Shown here: one piece after another, positions 1 to 8,568 of the stretch
Position numbering within the stretch: the first letter of the stretch is position 1
Layout: each line of letters begins with the position of its first letter
Origin: Rhizobium sp. Root1203
GTDB lineage: Bacteria > Pseudomonadota > Alphaproteobacteria > Rhizobiales > Rhizobiaceae
DNA length: 64,000 nt
Direction of reading: 5' to 3'
Assembly: GCF_001424945.1 (NCBI RefSeq)
Contig: NZ_LMCW01000016.1
Span: 17,445-81,444, forward strand
The notes under the pieces: model-generated
What the model was told of the DNA's origin: nothing
Databases searched by the model: none
What the model saw: only the letters and a program-made list of their open reading frames with translations
Program-made: the position numbers and the translations under genes

Positions 1-1
1 T

Positions 2-1717
2 TATGGTCTTGGTCAGGCATTCGGCACATCGGCGGGAACGCAGAATTTCGACAGTGTCGAAAAGAGTGATGTCGTCGTCATCATCGGTGCCAATCCGACC
101 GACGGCCATCCGGTGTTTGCCTCGCGGCTGAAGAAGCGATTGCGCCAGGGCGCAAAGCTGATCGTCATCGATCCCCGCCGCACGGATATCGTACGCTCGC
201 CGCATATCGAGGCCTCCTATCATCTACCCCTCACTCCAGGCACCAACGTTGCGGTCCTGACGGCGCTAGCGCATGTGATCGTAACCGAGGGACTGTTCAA
301 CGAAGCCTTCATCCGCGAGCGTTGTGACTGGTCAGAGTTCGAGGATTGGGCCGGCTTCGTCGCCGAGCCCTACCACAGCCCCGAAGCCTCGGAGAAATTC
401 ACAGGCGTCCCGGCCGAACTGGTGCGCGGCGCAGCCCGTCTCTATGCGACCGGGGGCAATGGTGCGATCTATTACGGCCTCGGCGTTACGGAGCACAGCC
501 AGGGCTCGACGACCGTGATGGCGATCGCCAACCTGTCCATGGTCACCGGCAACATCGGCCGCCCCGGTGTCGGCGTGAACCCCTTGCGCGGCCAGAACAA
601 TGTGCAGGGCTCCTGCGACATGGGTTCCTTCCCGCACGAGCTGCCCGGCTATCGCCACGTGTCGGACGACGCAACACGCGACATTTTCGAGAAGCTTTGG
701 GGCGTGAAGATCAGCGATGAGCCAGGGTTGCGCATCCCGAACATGCTGGACGCTGCCGTCGACGGCTCCTTCAAGGGGCTCTACGTGCAGGGCGAGGACA
801 TCCTGCAGTCGGATCCGGATACCAAGCATGTTGCGGCGGGTCTCGCGGCGATGGAGTGCGTCGTCGTCCACGACCTGTTCCTCAACGAGACGGCGAATTA
901 TGCACATGTCTTCCTGCCGGGTTCGAGCTTCCTGGAAAAGGACGGCACCTTCACCAATGCGGAACGCCGCATCAACCGCGTGCGCAAGGTCATGACCCCG
1001 AAGAACGGCTATGCCGACTGGGAAGTCACGCAGAAGCTTGCACAGGCGATGGGGCTTGCCTGGAGCTACAAGCATCCTTCCGAAATCATGGATGAGATCG
1101 CAGCAACGACGCCGAGCTTCGCGCTCGTCTCCTATGACTACCTGGATAAAATGGGATCGGTGCAGTGGCCCTGCAACGAGGCGCATCCGGAGGGATCGCC
1201 AATCATGCACGTGGATGGCTTCGTTCGCGGTAAGGGAAAGTTCATACGTACGGAATACGTGGCCACCGACGAGCGGACCGGGCCTCGTTTCCCGTTGCTT
1301 CTGACGACCGGACGCATCCTCAGCCAGTATAATGTCGGCGCGCAGACCCGGCGCACGGACAATGTCGTCTGGCATGCGGAAGACCGGCTGGAGATCCATC
1401 CGCACGATGCCGAGCAGCGCGGCATTCGCGATGGCGACTGGATCAAGCTGGTGAGCCGGTCCGGCGATACGACGCTCCGCTCGCTGATCACCGACCGCGT
1501 CGCGCCGGGTGTCGTCTATACCACGTTCCACCACCCGGATACGCAGGCCAACGTCATTACCACCGACTTCTCCGACTGGGCGACCAACTGCCCGGAATAC
1601 AAGGTGACGGCAGTACAGGTTTCGCCCTCCAACGGTCCATCCGACTGGCAGGTGGAGTATGACGAGCAGGCGCGGCAGAGCCGGCGCATATCCGGCAAAC
1701 TGGAGGCGGCTGAGTAA
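2..1717 (+). CDS. fdhA: NAD-dependent formate dehydrogenase, alpha subunit (5' truncated by window edge)
   Basis: Catalytic large subunit of a cytoplasmic molybdenum formate dehydrogenase (formate + NAD to CO2 + NADH). The frame is already open at base 2, so the N-terminal Fe-S domains and the active-site Cys/Sec region lie upstream; 571 residues remain. Visible are the molybdopterin oxidoreductase fold (GANPTDGHP near the start, PLRGQNNVQGSCDMG in the middle) and a C-terminal dinucleotide-binding barrel beginning around LLLTTGRILSQYN. The stop codon overlaps the fdhD start by one base, and fdsD follows, so this is the end of an fds-type operon. fdsA would be an equally good symbol. Confidence 0.95.
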   Translation, partial: YGLGQAFGTSAGTQNFDSVEKSDVVVIIGANPTDGHPVFASRLKKRLRQGAKLIVIDPRRTDIVRSPHIEASYHLPLTPGTNVAVLTALAHVIVTEGLFNEAFIRERCDWSEFEDWAGFVAEPYHSPEASEKFTGVPAELVRGAARLYATGGNGAIYYGLGVTEHSQGSTTVMAIANLSMVTGNIGRPGVGVNPLRGQNNVQGSCDMGSFPHELPGYRHVSDDATRDIFEKLWGVKISDEPGLRIPNMLDAAVDGSFKGLYVQGEDILQSDPDTKHVAAGLAAMECVVVHDLFLNETANYAHVFLPGSSFLEKDGTFTNAERRINRVRKVMTPKNGYADWEVTQKLAQAMGLAWSYKHPSEIMDEIAATTPSFALVSYDYLDKMGSVQWPCNEAHPEGSPIMHVDGFVRGKGKFIRTEYVATDERTGPRFPLLLTTGRILSQYNVGAQTRRTDNVVWHAEDRLEIHPHDAEQRGIRDGDWIKLVSRSGDTTLRSLITDRVAPGVVYTTFHHPDTQANVITTDFSDWATNCPEYKVTAVQVSPSNGPSDWQVEYDEQARQSRRISGKLEAAE

Positions 1718-2544
1718 TGACGCAAAGGCCGACCCGGATTGCCGTCAGACGGATCGCCCGCAGCGGTGGCGTTGTCAGGTCGGGCGAGCGCATCGTGCCG
1801 GAAGAAATACCGATAGCATTTTCCTATGGTGGCACGACGCATGCCGTGATGATGGGAACACCGGGCGATCTCGAAGATTTCGCCGTCGGCTTCACCCTCA
1901 CCGAAGGCATCGTCGCAACCCGGGAGGAGATTGCGTCAATCGATATCGTCGAAGGCGATCAGGGTATCGATGTGCAGGTGTCGCTGGTGGAGGACGTTGC
2001 CGCGGCGCTGAGTGCGCGCAGACGGAGCATGGCGGGACCCGTGGGTTGCGGGCTTTGCGGCATCGAATCGATCGAGCAGGCTGTGCGCAAGGTATCAGAC
2101 GTTTCCGTTGTGGCGATGACGATCAGCCATCGGGATGTGGTCGAGGCCGTCTCGCTTCTGAACGGCGCCCAACCGCTGCATCGCGAGACGCGCGCCGTTC
2201 ATGGGGCGGCGTTCTATATCCCGGGCAAGGGACTTGCCGCTGTGCGCGAGGACGTCGGCCGTCACAATGCTCTCGACAAGCTTTGCGGCGCGGTCGTCGG
2301 TCTGGGATTGGAGGGCGGAAGCGGCGTCGTTGCCGTTACCAGCCGCCTTTCCGTCGAGATGGTGCAGAAGGCGGCCATCCTCGGCAGTCCTGTCCTGATT
2401 GCCATCTCTGCACCGACGGCGCTGGCGATCCGCACGGCGGAGGAGGCAGGCATGACGCTGATCGCGCTTGTGCGCGGGGAGGATTTCGAGATCTTTACGC
2501 ATCCACACCGCATTCAACCGGGAAGCATTTCCGATGTCGCATGA
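1717..2544 (+). CDS. fdhD: Formate dehydrogenase accessory sulfurtransferase FdhD
   Basis: FdhD passes sulfur from a cysteine desulfurase to the bis-MGD cofactor before insertion into formate dehydrogenase. The 275-residue length is normal. The conserved CxxC pair that carries the persulfide is present at Cys111 and Cys114 (GPVGCGLCGIES), followed by the VREDVGRHNALDK motif typical of the family. The start overlaps the fdhA stop by one base (TAATG), implying translational coupling. The gene directly follows its client enzyme, which fits a dedicated maturation role in the cytoplasm. Confidence 0.97.
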   Translation: MTQRPTRIAVRRIARSGGVVRSGERIVPEEIPIAFSYGGTTHAVMMGTPGDLEDFAVGFTLTEGIVATREEIASIDIVEGDQGIDVQVSLVEDVAAALSARRRSMAGPVGCGLCGIESIEQAVRKVSDVSVVAMTISHRDVVEAVSLLNGAQPLHRETRAVHGAAFYIPGKGLAAVREDVGRHNALDKLCGAVVGLGLEGGSGVVAVTSRLSVEMVQKAAILGSPVLIAISAPTALAIRTAEEAGMTLIALVRGEDFEIFTHPHRIQPGSISDVA

Positions 2545-2794
2545 TACGCAAGCCAAGCTCGTCTATATGGCCAACCAGATCGCGACCTTCTTCGCGACCC
2601 AGCCCGAAAGCGAAGCTGCGCAGGGGGTGGCGACGCATATCAACAAGTTCTGGGAGCCACGCATGCGGCACCAGCTTTTCGAGATGCTGGAGCGAGAAGA
2701 GAACGGCCTGAGCCCATTGGTCGTGCAGGCTGGGCCGCTGATCAAGAGGCCGGCTGCTTCTGCGATGCCTGCAGGCACCGACGCCAGTGCTTGA
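2534..2794 (+). CDS. fdsD: Formate dehydrogenase delta subunit FdsD
   Basis: Small (86 aa) delta subunit of fds-type NAD-dependent formate dehydrogenases; the family is thought to help assembly or stability of the complex. The ATG at 2534 (MSHDTQAKLVYMANQI) lies 11 bases inside the 3' end of fdhD in another frame, which suggests coupling. The core NQIATFF...INKFWEPRMR is characteristic of the family. The reading frame extends further upstream, but that part overlaps fdhD and does not resemble FdsD. A short GC-rich hairpin follows the stop. Confidence 0.92.
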   Translation: MSHDTQAKLVYMANQIATFFATQPESEAAQGVATHINKFWEPRMRHQLFEMLEREENGLSPLVVQAGPLIKRPAASAMPAGTDASA

Positions 2795-2814
2795 GCCGGA
2801 CGGATCCCCGGCTC
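2793..2814. terminator. Possible bidirectional terminator between convergent fdsD and cupin genes
   Basis: A 7-bp perfect inverted repeat (GAGCCGG / CCGGCTC) with an 8-base loop sits between two convergent genes. There is no strong T run, so termination strength is uncertain. Confidence 0.4.
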
Positions 2815-2830
2815 CTTTCCGGACCCGTTG

Positions 2831-3253
2831 TCAAGCGTCCGGCGCCCAATCGGGCGGTGCCATCTCGAAGCTTGAAAACTCGAAACCCGGCGAGACAGTG
2901 CAGCCGACGAGCGTGTAGTCGCCGAGCGTTTCTGCCGATTGCCACCAGTTGGCCGGGACGATCGCCTGCGGCCGTTGGCCGTTCAGGATATCCGTGCCGA
3001 GCGTGAGTGTCTCGCTCCTGCCGCCGCCTTCAGCACGGTGGAGTGCGAGCGGTGCGCCGGCGTAGTGGTGCCAGACTTCAGCGGCGTCGCGGACCCGATG
3101 CCAGTGCGATCGCTGCCCGGCCTTCAGGAGGTAGTAGATCGCGGTCGAATGTCCGCGCGTGCCACCTTCGGTGTCGCGAAATGTCTGCACGTACCATCCG
3201 CCTTCGGGGTGCAACTGCATCGAAAGCTCGCGGATAATATCGTCAGGCGACAT
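2831..3253 (-). CDS. Cupin domain-containing protein (DUF985 / cupin_5)
   Basis: 140-aa single-domain cupin of the DUF985 family, predicted cytoplasmic. The family pattern is clear: HPEGGWYVQTFRD at the start, YYLLKAGQRSHWHRV with the metal-site histidines, then EVWHHYAGAPLALH and a C-terminal VSPGFEFSSFEMA. Substrate and reaction are unknown for most members. The ATG overlaps the stop codon of the upstream glyoxalase II gene by one base, so the two are very likely co-transcribed and translationally coupled. Confidence 0.88.
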   Translation of the reverse strand: MSPDDIIRELSMQLHPEGGWYVQTFRDTEGGTRGHSTAIYYLLKAGQRSHWHRVRDAAEVWHHYAGAPLALHRAEGGGRSETLTLGTDILNGQRPQAIVPANWWQSAETLGDYTLVGCTVSPGFEFSSFEMAPPDWAPDA

Positions 3254-4023
3254 CAGAAATTGTCCTTGCGCTTGCGGATTTCGGCAAAGACTTCCTCGTT
3301 GGTCCTCGTCTCCATCAGGAGATTGCGGCGAATCGCAGGATCGGCTGCGCGCAGGAACGGATTGGTTTCCTTTTCCATCGACAGCGTTGTCGGGATCGTG
3401 AACTTTCCTTCCGCACGCAGCGCCTCGATATCTGCCGCGCGGCTCTTCAGGCGTTCGTTGTCGGGGTCGATGGTCAGGGCGAAGCGGGCGTTCGACAGCG
3501 TATATTCATGACCGAAGTAGATCGCCGTCTCGTCCGGCAGCACCGCAAGCTTCTGCAGGGAATGCCACATGTCGGCCGCCGGCCGTTCGAACAGGCGGCC
3601 GCAACCGAGCGCAAACAACGTGTCGGCTGCAAAGAGCAGCTTGTCGTCCACGAAGTGGTAACAGATATGGCCAGCCGTGTGGCCGGGTGTCTCGATGACT
3701 TTCACCGTATGGTCACCGAACAGGAACGAATCGCCGTCGGCCATCGTCTTGTCGAGACCGGGGATCGCGACTGCTTCGTTGATCGGGCCGACGATTTCGC
3801 AGTCGTATCGCTCCTTCAGCGCAAGGTTGCCCTCGACGTGATCTGTATGGTGGTGCGTCGTGAAGATGTGGGTGATCTTCCAGCCGCGGCGCTCGGCTGC
3901 CGATATGACGGCGGCGGCATCCGGGGCGTCGATCGAGGCAGTGAAGCGGGTTTCGGGGTCGTGCACAAGAACGCCGAAATTATCGGAACGGCATAGAAAA
4001 ACCTCTAAATCCAAAGGGCTCAT
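3253..4023 (-). CDS. gloB: Hydroxyacylglutathione hydrolase (glyoxalase II)
   Basis: Metallo-beta-lactamase-fold thioesterase hydrolysing S-D-lactoylglutathione to D-lactate and glutathione, the second step of methylglyoxal detoxification. The binuclear metal motif THHHTDH is at residues 56-62; the metal-binding GHTAGH follows, then the C-terminal HAGH domain (FGHEYTLSNARFA). The ATG at 4023 gives 256 aa, the usual length; the frame stays open further upstream but without family similarity. The first gene of a two-gene unit with the cupin, divergent from the methyltransferase at 4.1 kb. Confidence 0.95.
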   Translation of the reverse strand: MSPLDLEVFLCRSDNFGVLVHDPETRFTASIDAPDAAAVISAAERRGWKITHIFTTHHHTDHVEGNLALKERYDCEIVGPINEAVAIPGLDKTMADGDSFLFGDHTVKVIETPGHTAGHICYHFVDDKLLFAADTLFALGCGRLFERPAADMWHSLQKLAVLPDETAIYFGHEYTLSNARFALTIDPDNERLKSRAADIEALRAEGKFTIPTTLSMEKETNPFLRAADPAIRRNLLMETRTNEEVFAEIRKRKDNF

Positions 4024-4112
4024 AGTCTCAAATACCTCTTTATCGCGGACATACCGGGAATGTAGAGGTTCCGGCCTTGAAGTCCAACCGCCCGCTGATA
4101 ACATTTGTTGCG

Positions 4113-4853
4113 ATGCACGCCGATATTGTCGACCTACGCCAGTTTTATCATTCCGACCTCGGCCGTATCGCCGAGCAGTCGATCGCGATGGCGTTATCGT
4201 CGCTCTGGGTGCGGCTTCCGCAGGAACGTCTTGTGGGCCTCGGCTATGCCGTCCCCTTCCTCGATCGTTTTCAGGCGGATACGGAACGGACGTTCGCGTT
4301 CATGCCTGCGGGGCAAGGTGCGGTGAACTGGCCGATGGGATCGCTGTCCTCCACCGCGCTGATCTTCGACGAGGAACTGCCGTTGCCGGACTCCTCGATC
4401 GACCGCGTGCTGATGGTGCATTCGCTCGAGTTTGCCGAGAGCCCACGGGAGACGTTGAAGGAACTGTGGCGGGTGCTGGCACCGGGAGGGCGGCTTGTGA
4501 TCGTCGTGCCGAACCGCCGCGGCGTCTGGGCGCGGATGGAATACACGCCGTTCGGCTCCGGGCGCCCTTATTCGCGCGGCCAGCTTACTCATCTGCTGCG
4601 CGAAACGAACTTCACACCCGGCGCAACGGCCGAGGCGTTGTTGTTTCCGCCCTCCAAGCTTCGAACCATGATGCGGCTTCGAAGCGCCTTCGAGCGCGTC
4701 GGGCGGACGATGTGGCCGGCCTTCTCCGGTGTCATTATCGTCGAAGCGCAGAAGCGGCTCTACCAGGGCCTGCCGGTGGCGGTTCGCGCCTCGCGGCGGG
4801 TGTTCGTGCCGGTTCTGGCGCCGCACGGCGTTCCGACGACGCGCAGCAGATAG
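4113..4853 (+). CDS. Class I SAM-dependent methyltransferase
   Basis: Predicted Rossmann-fold methyltransferase, 246 aa from the ATG at 4113; a TTG at 4077 would add 12 residues. The methyltransferase_11 signature is seen as LPLPDSSIDRVLMVHSLEF, then LKELWRVLAPGGRLVIVVPN. The N-terminal HADIVDLRQFYHS and the middle FAFMPAGQGAVNWP are features of a rhizobial group of unknown substrate. It is divergent from gloB, and this neighbourhood may mean a shared promoter region rather than a shared pathway. The target is not identifiable from sequence. Confidence 0.85.
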   Translation: MHADIVDLRQFYHSDLGRIAEQSIAMALSSLWVRLPQERLVGLGYAVPFLDRFQADTERTFAFMPAGQGAVNWPMGSLSSTALIFDEELPLPDSSIDRVLMVHSLEFAESPRETLKELWRVLAPGGRLVIVVPNRRGVWARMEYTPFGSGRPYSRGQLTHLLRETNFTPGATAEALLFPPSKLRTMMRLRSAFERVGRTMWPAFSGVIIVEAQKRLYQGLPVAVRASRRVFVPVLAPHGVPTTRSR

Positions 4854-4943
4854 GCCGTCCGGCCCTCGACAAGATCGTCTTTCCGTTCTATTGCCTCTGG
4901 GCAATTTTCAGCCGGACTAGCGGCATTTTCCAAGGTCGATCCC

Positions 4944-6053
4944 ATGAACGTAGAGATAAGCAAGCCCGTTCCGCGTCCCGGTATCCTGGATATCGCAGCC
5001 TATGTTCCGGGAAAGGAACACGCGCCGGGCGTTGCACGCGTCTACAAGCTTTCCTCGAACGAAACGCCACTCGGTGCCAGCCCTAAGGCAATCGAGGCTT
5101 TCCGCGCCGCGGCAGACAGTCTGGAACGCTATCCGGATGGCCAGGCGGTCGAGCTGCGCGAGGCGATTGCTGCCGTTCACGGTCTTAACCCGGCTAACAT
5201 CATGTGCGGCAACGGCTCCGATGAGTTGCTCGGGCTTCTCTGCCACGTCTATCTCGGCACCGGCGACGAGGCCATCATCACAGAGCACGGGTTTCTCGTG
5301 TACAAGATCCAGATCATGGGCGCAGGCGCGACGGCCGTCGTTGCCAAGGAGAATGACGCGACCGTCGATGTCGACGCGATTCTTGCGGCCGTGACGCCGA
5401 AGACGAAGATGGTGTTCATCGCCAATCCGGGCAATCCGACCGGGACCTATGTTTCAGTCAGCGAAATCCGCCGCCTGCATGCCGGTCTTCCGAAGAATGT
5501 GATCCTCGTTCTCGACGCGGCCTATGCGGAATACGTCCGCCGCAACGACTACGAAGCCGGCATCGAGATCGTCTCGTCCAATCCCAACGTGGTCATGACG
5601 CGCACCTTCTCGAAGGTTTACGGCCTTGCTGCGCTGCGCGTCGGTTGGATGTACGCGCCGGCGGAGATCATCGATGCGCTCAATCGCCTGCGCGGGCCGT
5701 TCAACATGAATTCGGCGGCGATCTCCGCGGGTGCCGCCGCCATTCGCGATCAGGCATTCGTGCAGGAGGCTGTTTCCTTCAATCAGATGTGGATCGAGAA
5801 GCTGACCGGCGCATTCGAAACGCTGGGTCTGAAGGTGACGCCCTCCGTCGCCAACTTCGTCCTGATCCATTTCCCTGACGTAGACGGCAAGCGCGCTGTC
5901 GACGCCGATGCGTTCCTGACCAGCCGCGGCTATATCCTGCGGGCCGTCAGGGGCTATGGCTTTGCCAACTCGCTGCGCATGAGCATCGGTCCCGAGGAAG
6001 CCAACCGCGGCGTCATCGAGGCGCTCGGCGAGTTTATGGGACGCAAGGCATGA
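4944..6053 (+). CDS. hisC: Histidinol-phosphate aminotransferase
   Basis: PLP-dependent class I/II aminotransferase that converts imidazole-acetol phosphate and glutamate to histidinol phosphate; many rhizobial copies also act on aromatic amino acids. PLP contacts are visible: Asp191 in DAAYAEY and the Schiff-base Lys224 in TFSKVYGLAALRVGW, with the substrate motif KLSSNETPLG near residue 35. Length 369 aa is typical. It overlaps the next gene, a prephenate-type dehydrogenase, by four bases. That pairing suggests the enzyme may also serve tyrosine/phenylalanine synthesis; other hisC copies are usual in these genomes. Confidence 0.94.
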   Translation: MNVEISKPVPRPGILDIAAYVPGKEHAPGVARVYKLSSNETPLGASPKAIEAFRAAADSLERYPDGQAVELREAIAAVHGLNPANIMCGNGSDELLGLLCHVYLGTGDEAIITEHGFLVYKIQIMGAGATAVVAKENDATVDVDAILAAVTPKTKMVFIANPGNPTGTYVSVSEIRRLHAGLPKNVILVLDAAYAEYVRRNDYEAGIEIVSSNPNVVMTRTFSKVYGLAALRVGWMYAPAEIIDALNRLRGPFNMNSAAISAGAAAIRDQAFVQEAVSFNQMWIEKLTGAFETLGLKVTPSVANFVLIHFPDVDGKRAVDADAFLTSRGYILRAVRGYGFANSLRMSIGPEEANRGVIEALGEFMGRKA

Positions 6054-6979
6054 CAGTTCAGTTCGATCGCATCGCGCTGATCGGAATCGGGCTGATCGGG
6101 TCTTCGCTGGCGCATGACATCAAGCGGCTGGGCCTGGCAAAGGACGTGGTCATCACCACCCGCAGCGCCGAAACGCTGAAGCGGGCGGAAGAGCTGCAGC
6201 TCGGCGATCGGTATACGAGTTCTGCGGCAGAGGCCGCGAGGGATGCCGACCTGATCATCGTCTCCGTGCCCGTCGGCGCGTCGGAGAGCGTTGCAAGGGA
6301 AATCGCCGGTAGCCTGAAGCCCGGTGCGATCGTCACCGATGTGGGTTCGACGAAGGCGTCGGTCATTGCACAGATGCAGCCGCATATGCCGGCGCTTGCC
6401 CACTTCATTCCCGGTCATCCCTTGGCAGGTACAGAAAAATCGGGGCCCGACGCGGGCTTCCCGGGTCTTTTCGAGGGACGCTGGTGCATCTTCACACCGC
6501 TTGCCGGCACGGACGAGACGGCGCTGAGGAGGTTGCGGAGTTTCTGGGAAACCCTCGGCTCCAAGGTGGACGAGATGGATCCGGAGCATCACGACAAGGT
6601 GCTTGCTATCGTCTCGCACCTGCCGCACATCATCGCCTACAACATCGTCGGCACGGCGGACGATCTGGAGACGGTGACGGAATCGGAAGTCATCAAGTAT
6701 TCGGCTTCGGGCTTCCGCGATTTTACCCGCCTTGCGGCGTCCGATCCGACCATGTGGCGAGACGTTTGCCTGCACAACAAGGATGCGATCCTGGAGATGC
6801 TGGCGCGATTCTCCGAAGACCTTGCCTATCTCCAGCGGGCGATCCGCTGGGGCGAAGGAGACAAGATCTTCGAACTTTTCAACCGAACCCGTACCATTCG
6901 GCGCTCGATCGTGCAGGCTGGCCAGGACGTGGATGCGCCCGATTTCGGACGTCCCCACGCATTGGACAAGAAGCCCTGA
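6050..6979 (+). CDS. tyrC: Prephenate/arogenate (cyclohexadienyl) dehydrogenase
   Basis: NAD(P)-dependent oxidative decarboxylation of prephenate or arogenate toward tyrosine. The N-terminal Rossmann motif GIGLIGSS is at residues 12-19, followed by the TyrA features DVGSTKASV and FIPGHPLAGTEKSG, and the helical C-terminal half (LPHIIAYNIV, SGFRDFTRLAASDPTMW). Length 309 aa fits stand-alone TyrA/TyrC without a chorismate mutase or ACT domain. The ATGA overlap with hisC indicates one transcript for the last two steps of tyrosine formation. tyrA is an alternative symbol. Confidence 0.93.
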   Translation: MTVQFDRIALIGIGLIGSSLAHDIKRLGLAKDVVITTRSAETLKRAEELQLGDRYTSSAAEAARDADLIIVSVPVGASESVAREIAGSLKPGAIVTDVGSTKASVIAQMQPHMPALAHFIPGHPLAGTEKSGPDAGFPGLFEGRWCIFTPLAGTDETALRRLRSFWETLGSKVDEMDPEHHDKVLAIVSHLPHIIAYNIVGTADDLETVTESEVIKYSASGFRDFTRLAASDPTMWRDVCLHNKDAILEMLARFSEDLAYLQRAIRWGEGDKIFELFNRTRTIRRSIVQAGQDVDAPDFGRPHALDKKP

Positions 6980-6982
6980 TCC

Positions 6983-7984
6983 TCAGATCGGGGGTATCGA
7001 ACCGAGTGGGATGAAGCCGCTCACGGTTGCATTGCCGCGTTGGACGACGAGATCGACCGAGACCTTGTCGCCACCGCCGGCCAGCGCCTTCAAGAGTTTT
7101 GTCGCGGTGTCGACGGTCTTGGCCACCTCGGGAAAGGTCTGCTTGATGCTGTCGCGCCACGGTCCGAGGTTTTGGATCTCAAGCTTGAACTGACCGGAGA
7201 GATAGCCCTCCTCATCGAAGGAGAAGGGGCCGCTCAGCGTCATGGTCTTACCGTCGCCAATATCGGCGACGGCCTTGCGCAGCTCGCCGCTTGCTCCATA
7301 AAGGCCGTGGCTGTCGCTGCCGTCGATCATGCCGGCCTTGCCGGCAAGCGTGAGGTCGGCGCTCGCCGTGAGCTTCGGAAAGACCTGCGGCCAATCCTTG
7401 ATGGCGATGTTGGAGCCCATGACCGACATAGCGCCGTCGAGGTCGGTGCCGTTCTGGCGCAGATGGATTTCCGCCTGAGATGCGTCGACATTGATCGTCT
7501 GGCCGGTGACCGAAGAGATCGCCGTTGCCTTCAGCTCATCGATGACGGTCGAAGTGCGATCGACGCCCTTGAATTTGGTGACCAGACTGGATTGCAGGTT
7601 TGCCCACTCGGCATTGATCGACAATCCATGTGCGGTGCGAATTTCCGCTGGAGAATCCAGCTCCCAGACGATGTGGCCAGGGGCATAGACCTGGGCCGCG
7701 GAGCGCAGCTCGCCGAACGTTGCCGAAACGCCGTTGACGTTATCGTCAACATCGACCTTCGAGCAGAACAGGCCTATCCGGAAGGGATAGCCGCGGAAGT
7801 CGATATTGGAGCACTCGCCTGTGACGCCGGCAGCATTGCCCGGCGCGATCGCCTTCAGGACCGTGCGCTTCAGTTCGGATGCGGCATAGAACCATCCGCC
7901 GGTGTACAACGCGATCACCAGTACGATGCCGCCGCCGAGCAACCAGAATTTCCTGCCGCTGCGGGATTGGCTTGACGCTGACAT
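6983..7984 (-). CDS. DUF2125 domain-containing membrane-anchored protein
   Basis: 333-aa protein of the DUF2125 family, of unknown function and common in Rhizobiales. The ATG at 7984 gives a short basic N-terminus (SQSRSGRK), one transmembrane helix at about residues 13-34 and a long periplasmic region rich in beta-strand-like sequence. This topology suggests an anchored periplasmic protein. The frame is open for another 64 codons upstream, but those overlap the divergent ChaC gene and are rejected. It converges on tyrC with only three bases between the stops. Confidence 0.83.
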   Translation of the reverse strand: MSASSQSRSGRKFWLLGGGIVLVIALYTGGWFYAASELKRTVLKAIAPGNAAGVTGECSNIDFRGYPFRIGLFCSKVDVDDNVNGVSATFGELRSAAQVYAPGHIVWELDSPAEIRTAHGLSINAEWANLQSSLVTKFKGVDRTSTVIDELKATAISSVTGQTINVDASQAEIHLRQNGTDLDGAMSVMGSNIAIKDWPQVFPKLTASADLTLAGKAGMIDGSDSHGLYGASGELRKAVADIGDGKTMTLSGPFSFDEEGYLSGQFKLEIQNLGPWRDSIKQTFPEVAKTVDTATKLLKALAGGGDKVSVDLVVQRGNATVSGFIPLGSIPPI

Positions 7985-8035
7985 GATGTTCTCCAATGGT
8001 GAGTCGCAAATGGGAATCTCGGTCTGGCGTGCGAT

Positions 8036-8566
8036 ATGGACGAATTTTGGGTGTTTGGCTACGGATCGCTGATGTGGAATCCGGGCTTCGAGTTTGTGGA
8101 GCGGTCGCAAGCTCTCGTTTATGGGTATCGTCGTTCGCTTTGCGTTCGTTCCTGGGTGCACCGGGGGACCCAGCAAAATCCGGGCCTCGTGCTCGGTCTC
8201 GACCGTGGGGGCTCATGCAGGGGCATGGCTTTCCGCATTGCAGCCGAGGTATGGGCCGAGGTGATCGACTATCTGCGCGCGCGCGAACTGGTGACCAACG
8301 TCTATCTCGAACGCAACGTGGCGCTTCAGCTGGAAGGCGGCAGGAGCGTCCCAGGCGTGGCATACGTCGTCGATCGCAATCATACGCAATATGCCGGCGC
8401 TCTCGATACGCTTGCCGCCGCCCGCATTGTTCACGAAGCGCAGGGTCAATCCGGCCCAAACGATGCCTACGTCTTCAATACGCTGGCGCATCTCAAGGAG
8501 ATGGGCATTCGAGACCATTGGCTGGAGCAGGTGGTGGACGAAGTCGAGCGGTTGCGGACCGCCTGA
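8036..8566 (+). CDS. Gamma-glutamylcyclotransferase, ChaC-like
   Basis: 176-aa GGCT-fold protein of the ChaC type, which typically cleaves glutathione to 5-oxoproline and Cys-Gly in the cytoplasm. The signature FGYGSLMWNPGF is at residues 7-18 and FRIAAE and the NPYL-like C-terminal helices are present. Glu84 in RELVTNVY aligns with the catalytic glutamate of ChaC by position, although the usual REKGGY context is changed. It is divergent from the DUF2125 gene and converges on the acyltransferase with two bases between stops. Confidence 0.88.
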   Translation: MDEFWVFGYGSLMWNPGFEFVERSQALVYGYRRSLCVRSWVHRGTQQNPGLVLGLDRGGSCRGMAFRIAAEVWAEVIDYLRARELVTNVYLERNVALQLEGGRSVPGVAYVVDRNHTQYAGALDTLAAARIVHEAQGQSGPNDAYVFNTLAHLKEMGIRDHWLEQVVDEVERLRTA

Positions 8567-8568
8567 GA

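Noticed and set aside
332..1534. 400-codon minus-strand ORF inside the formate dehydrogenase gene
   Set aside because: Shadow of fdhA; high GC leaves long open antisense frames, and its sequence lacks any motif.
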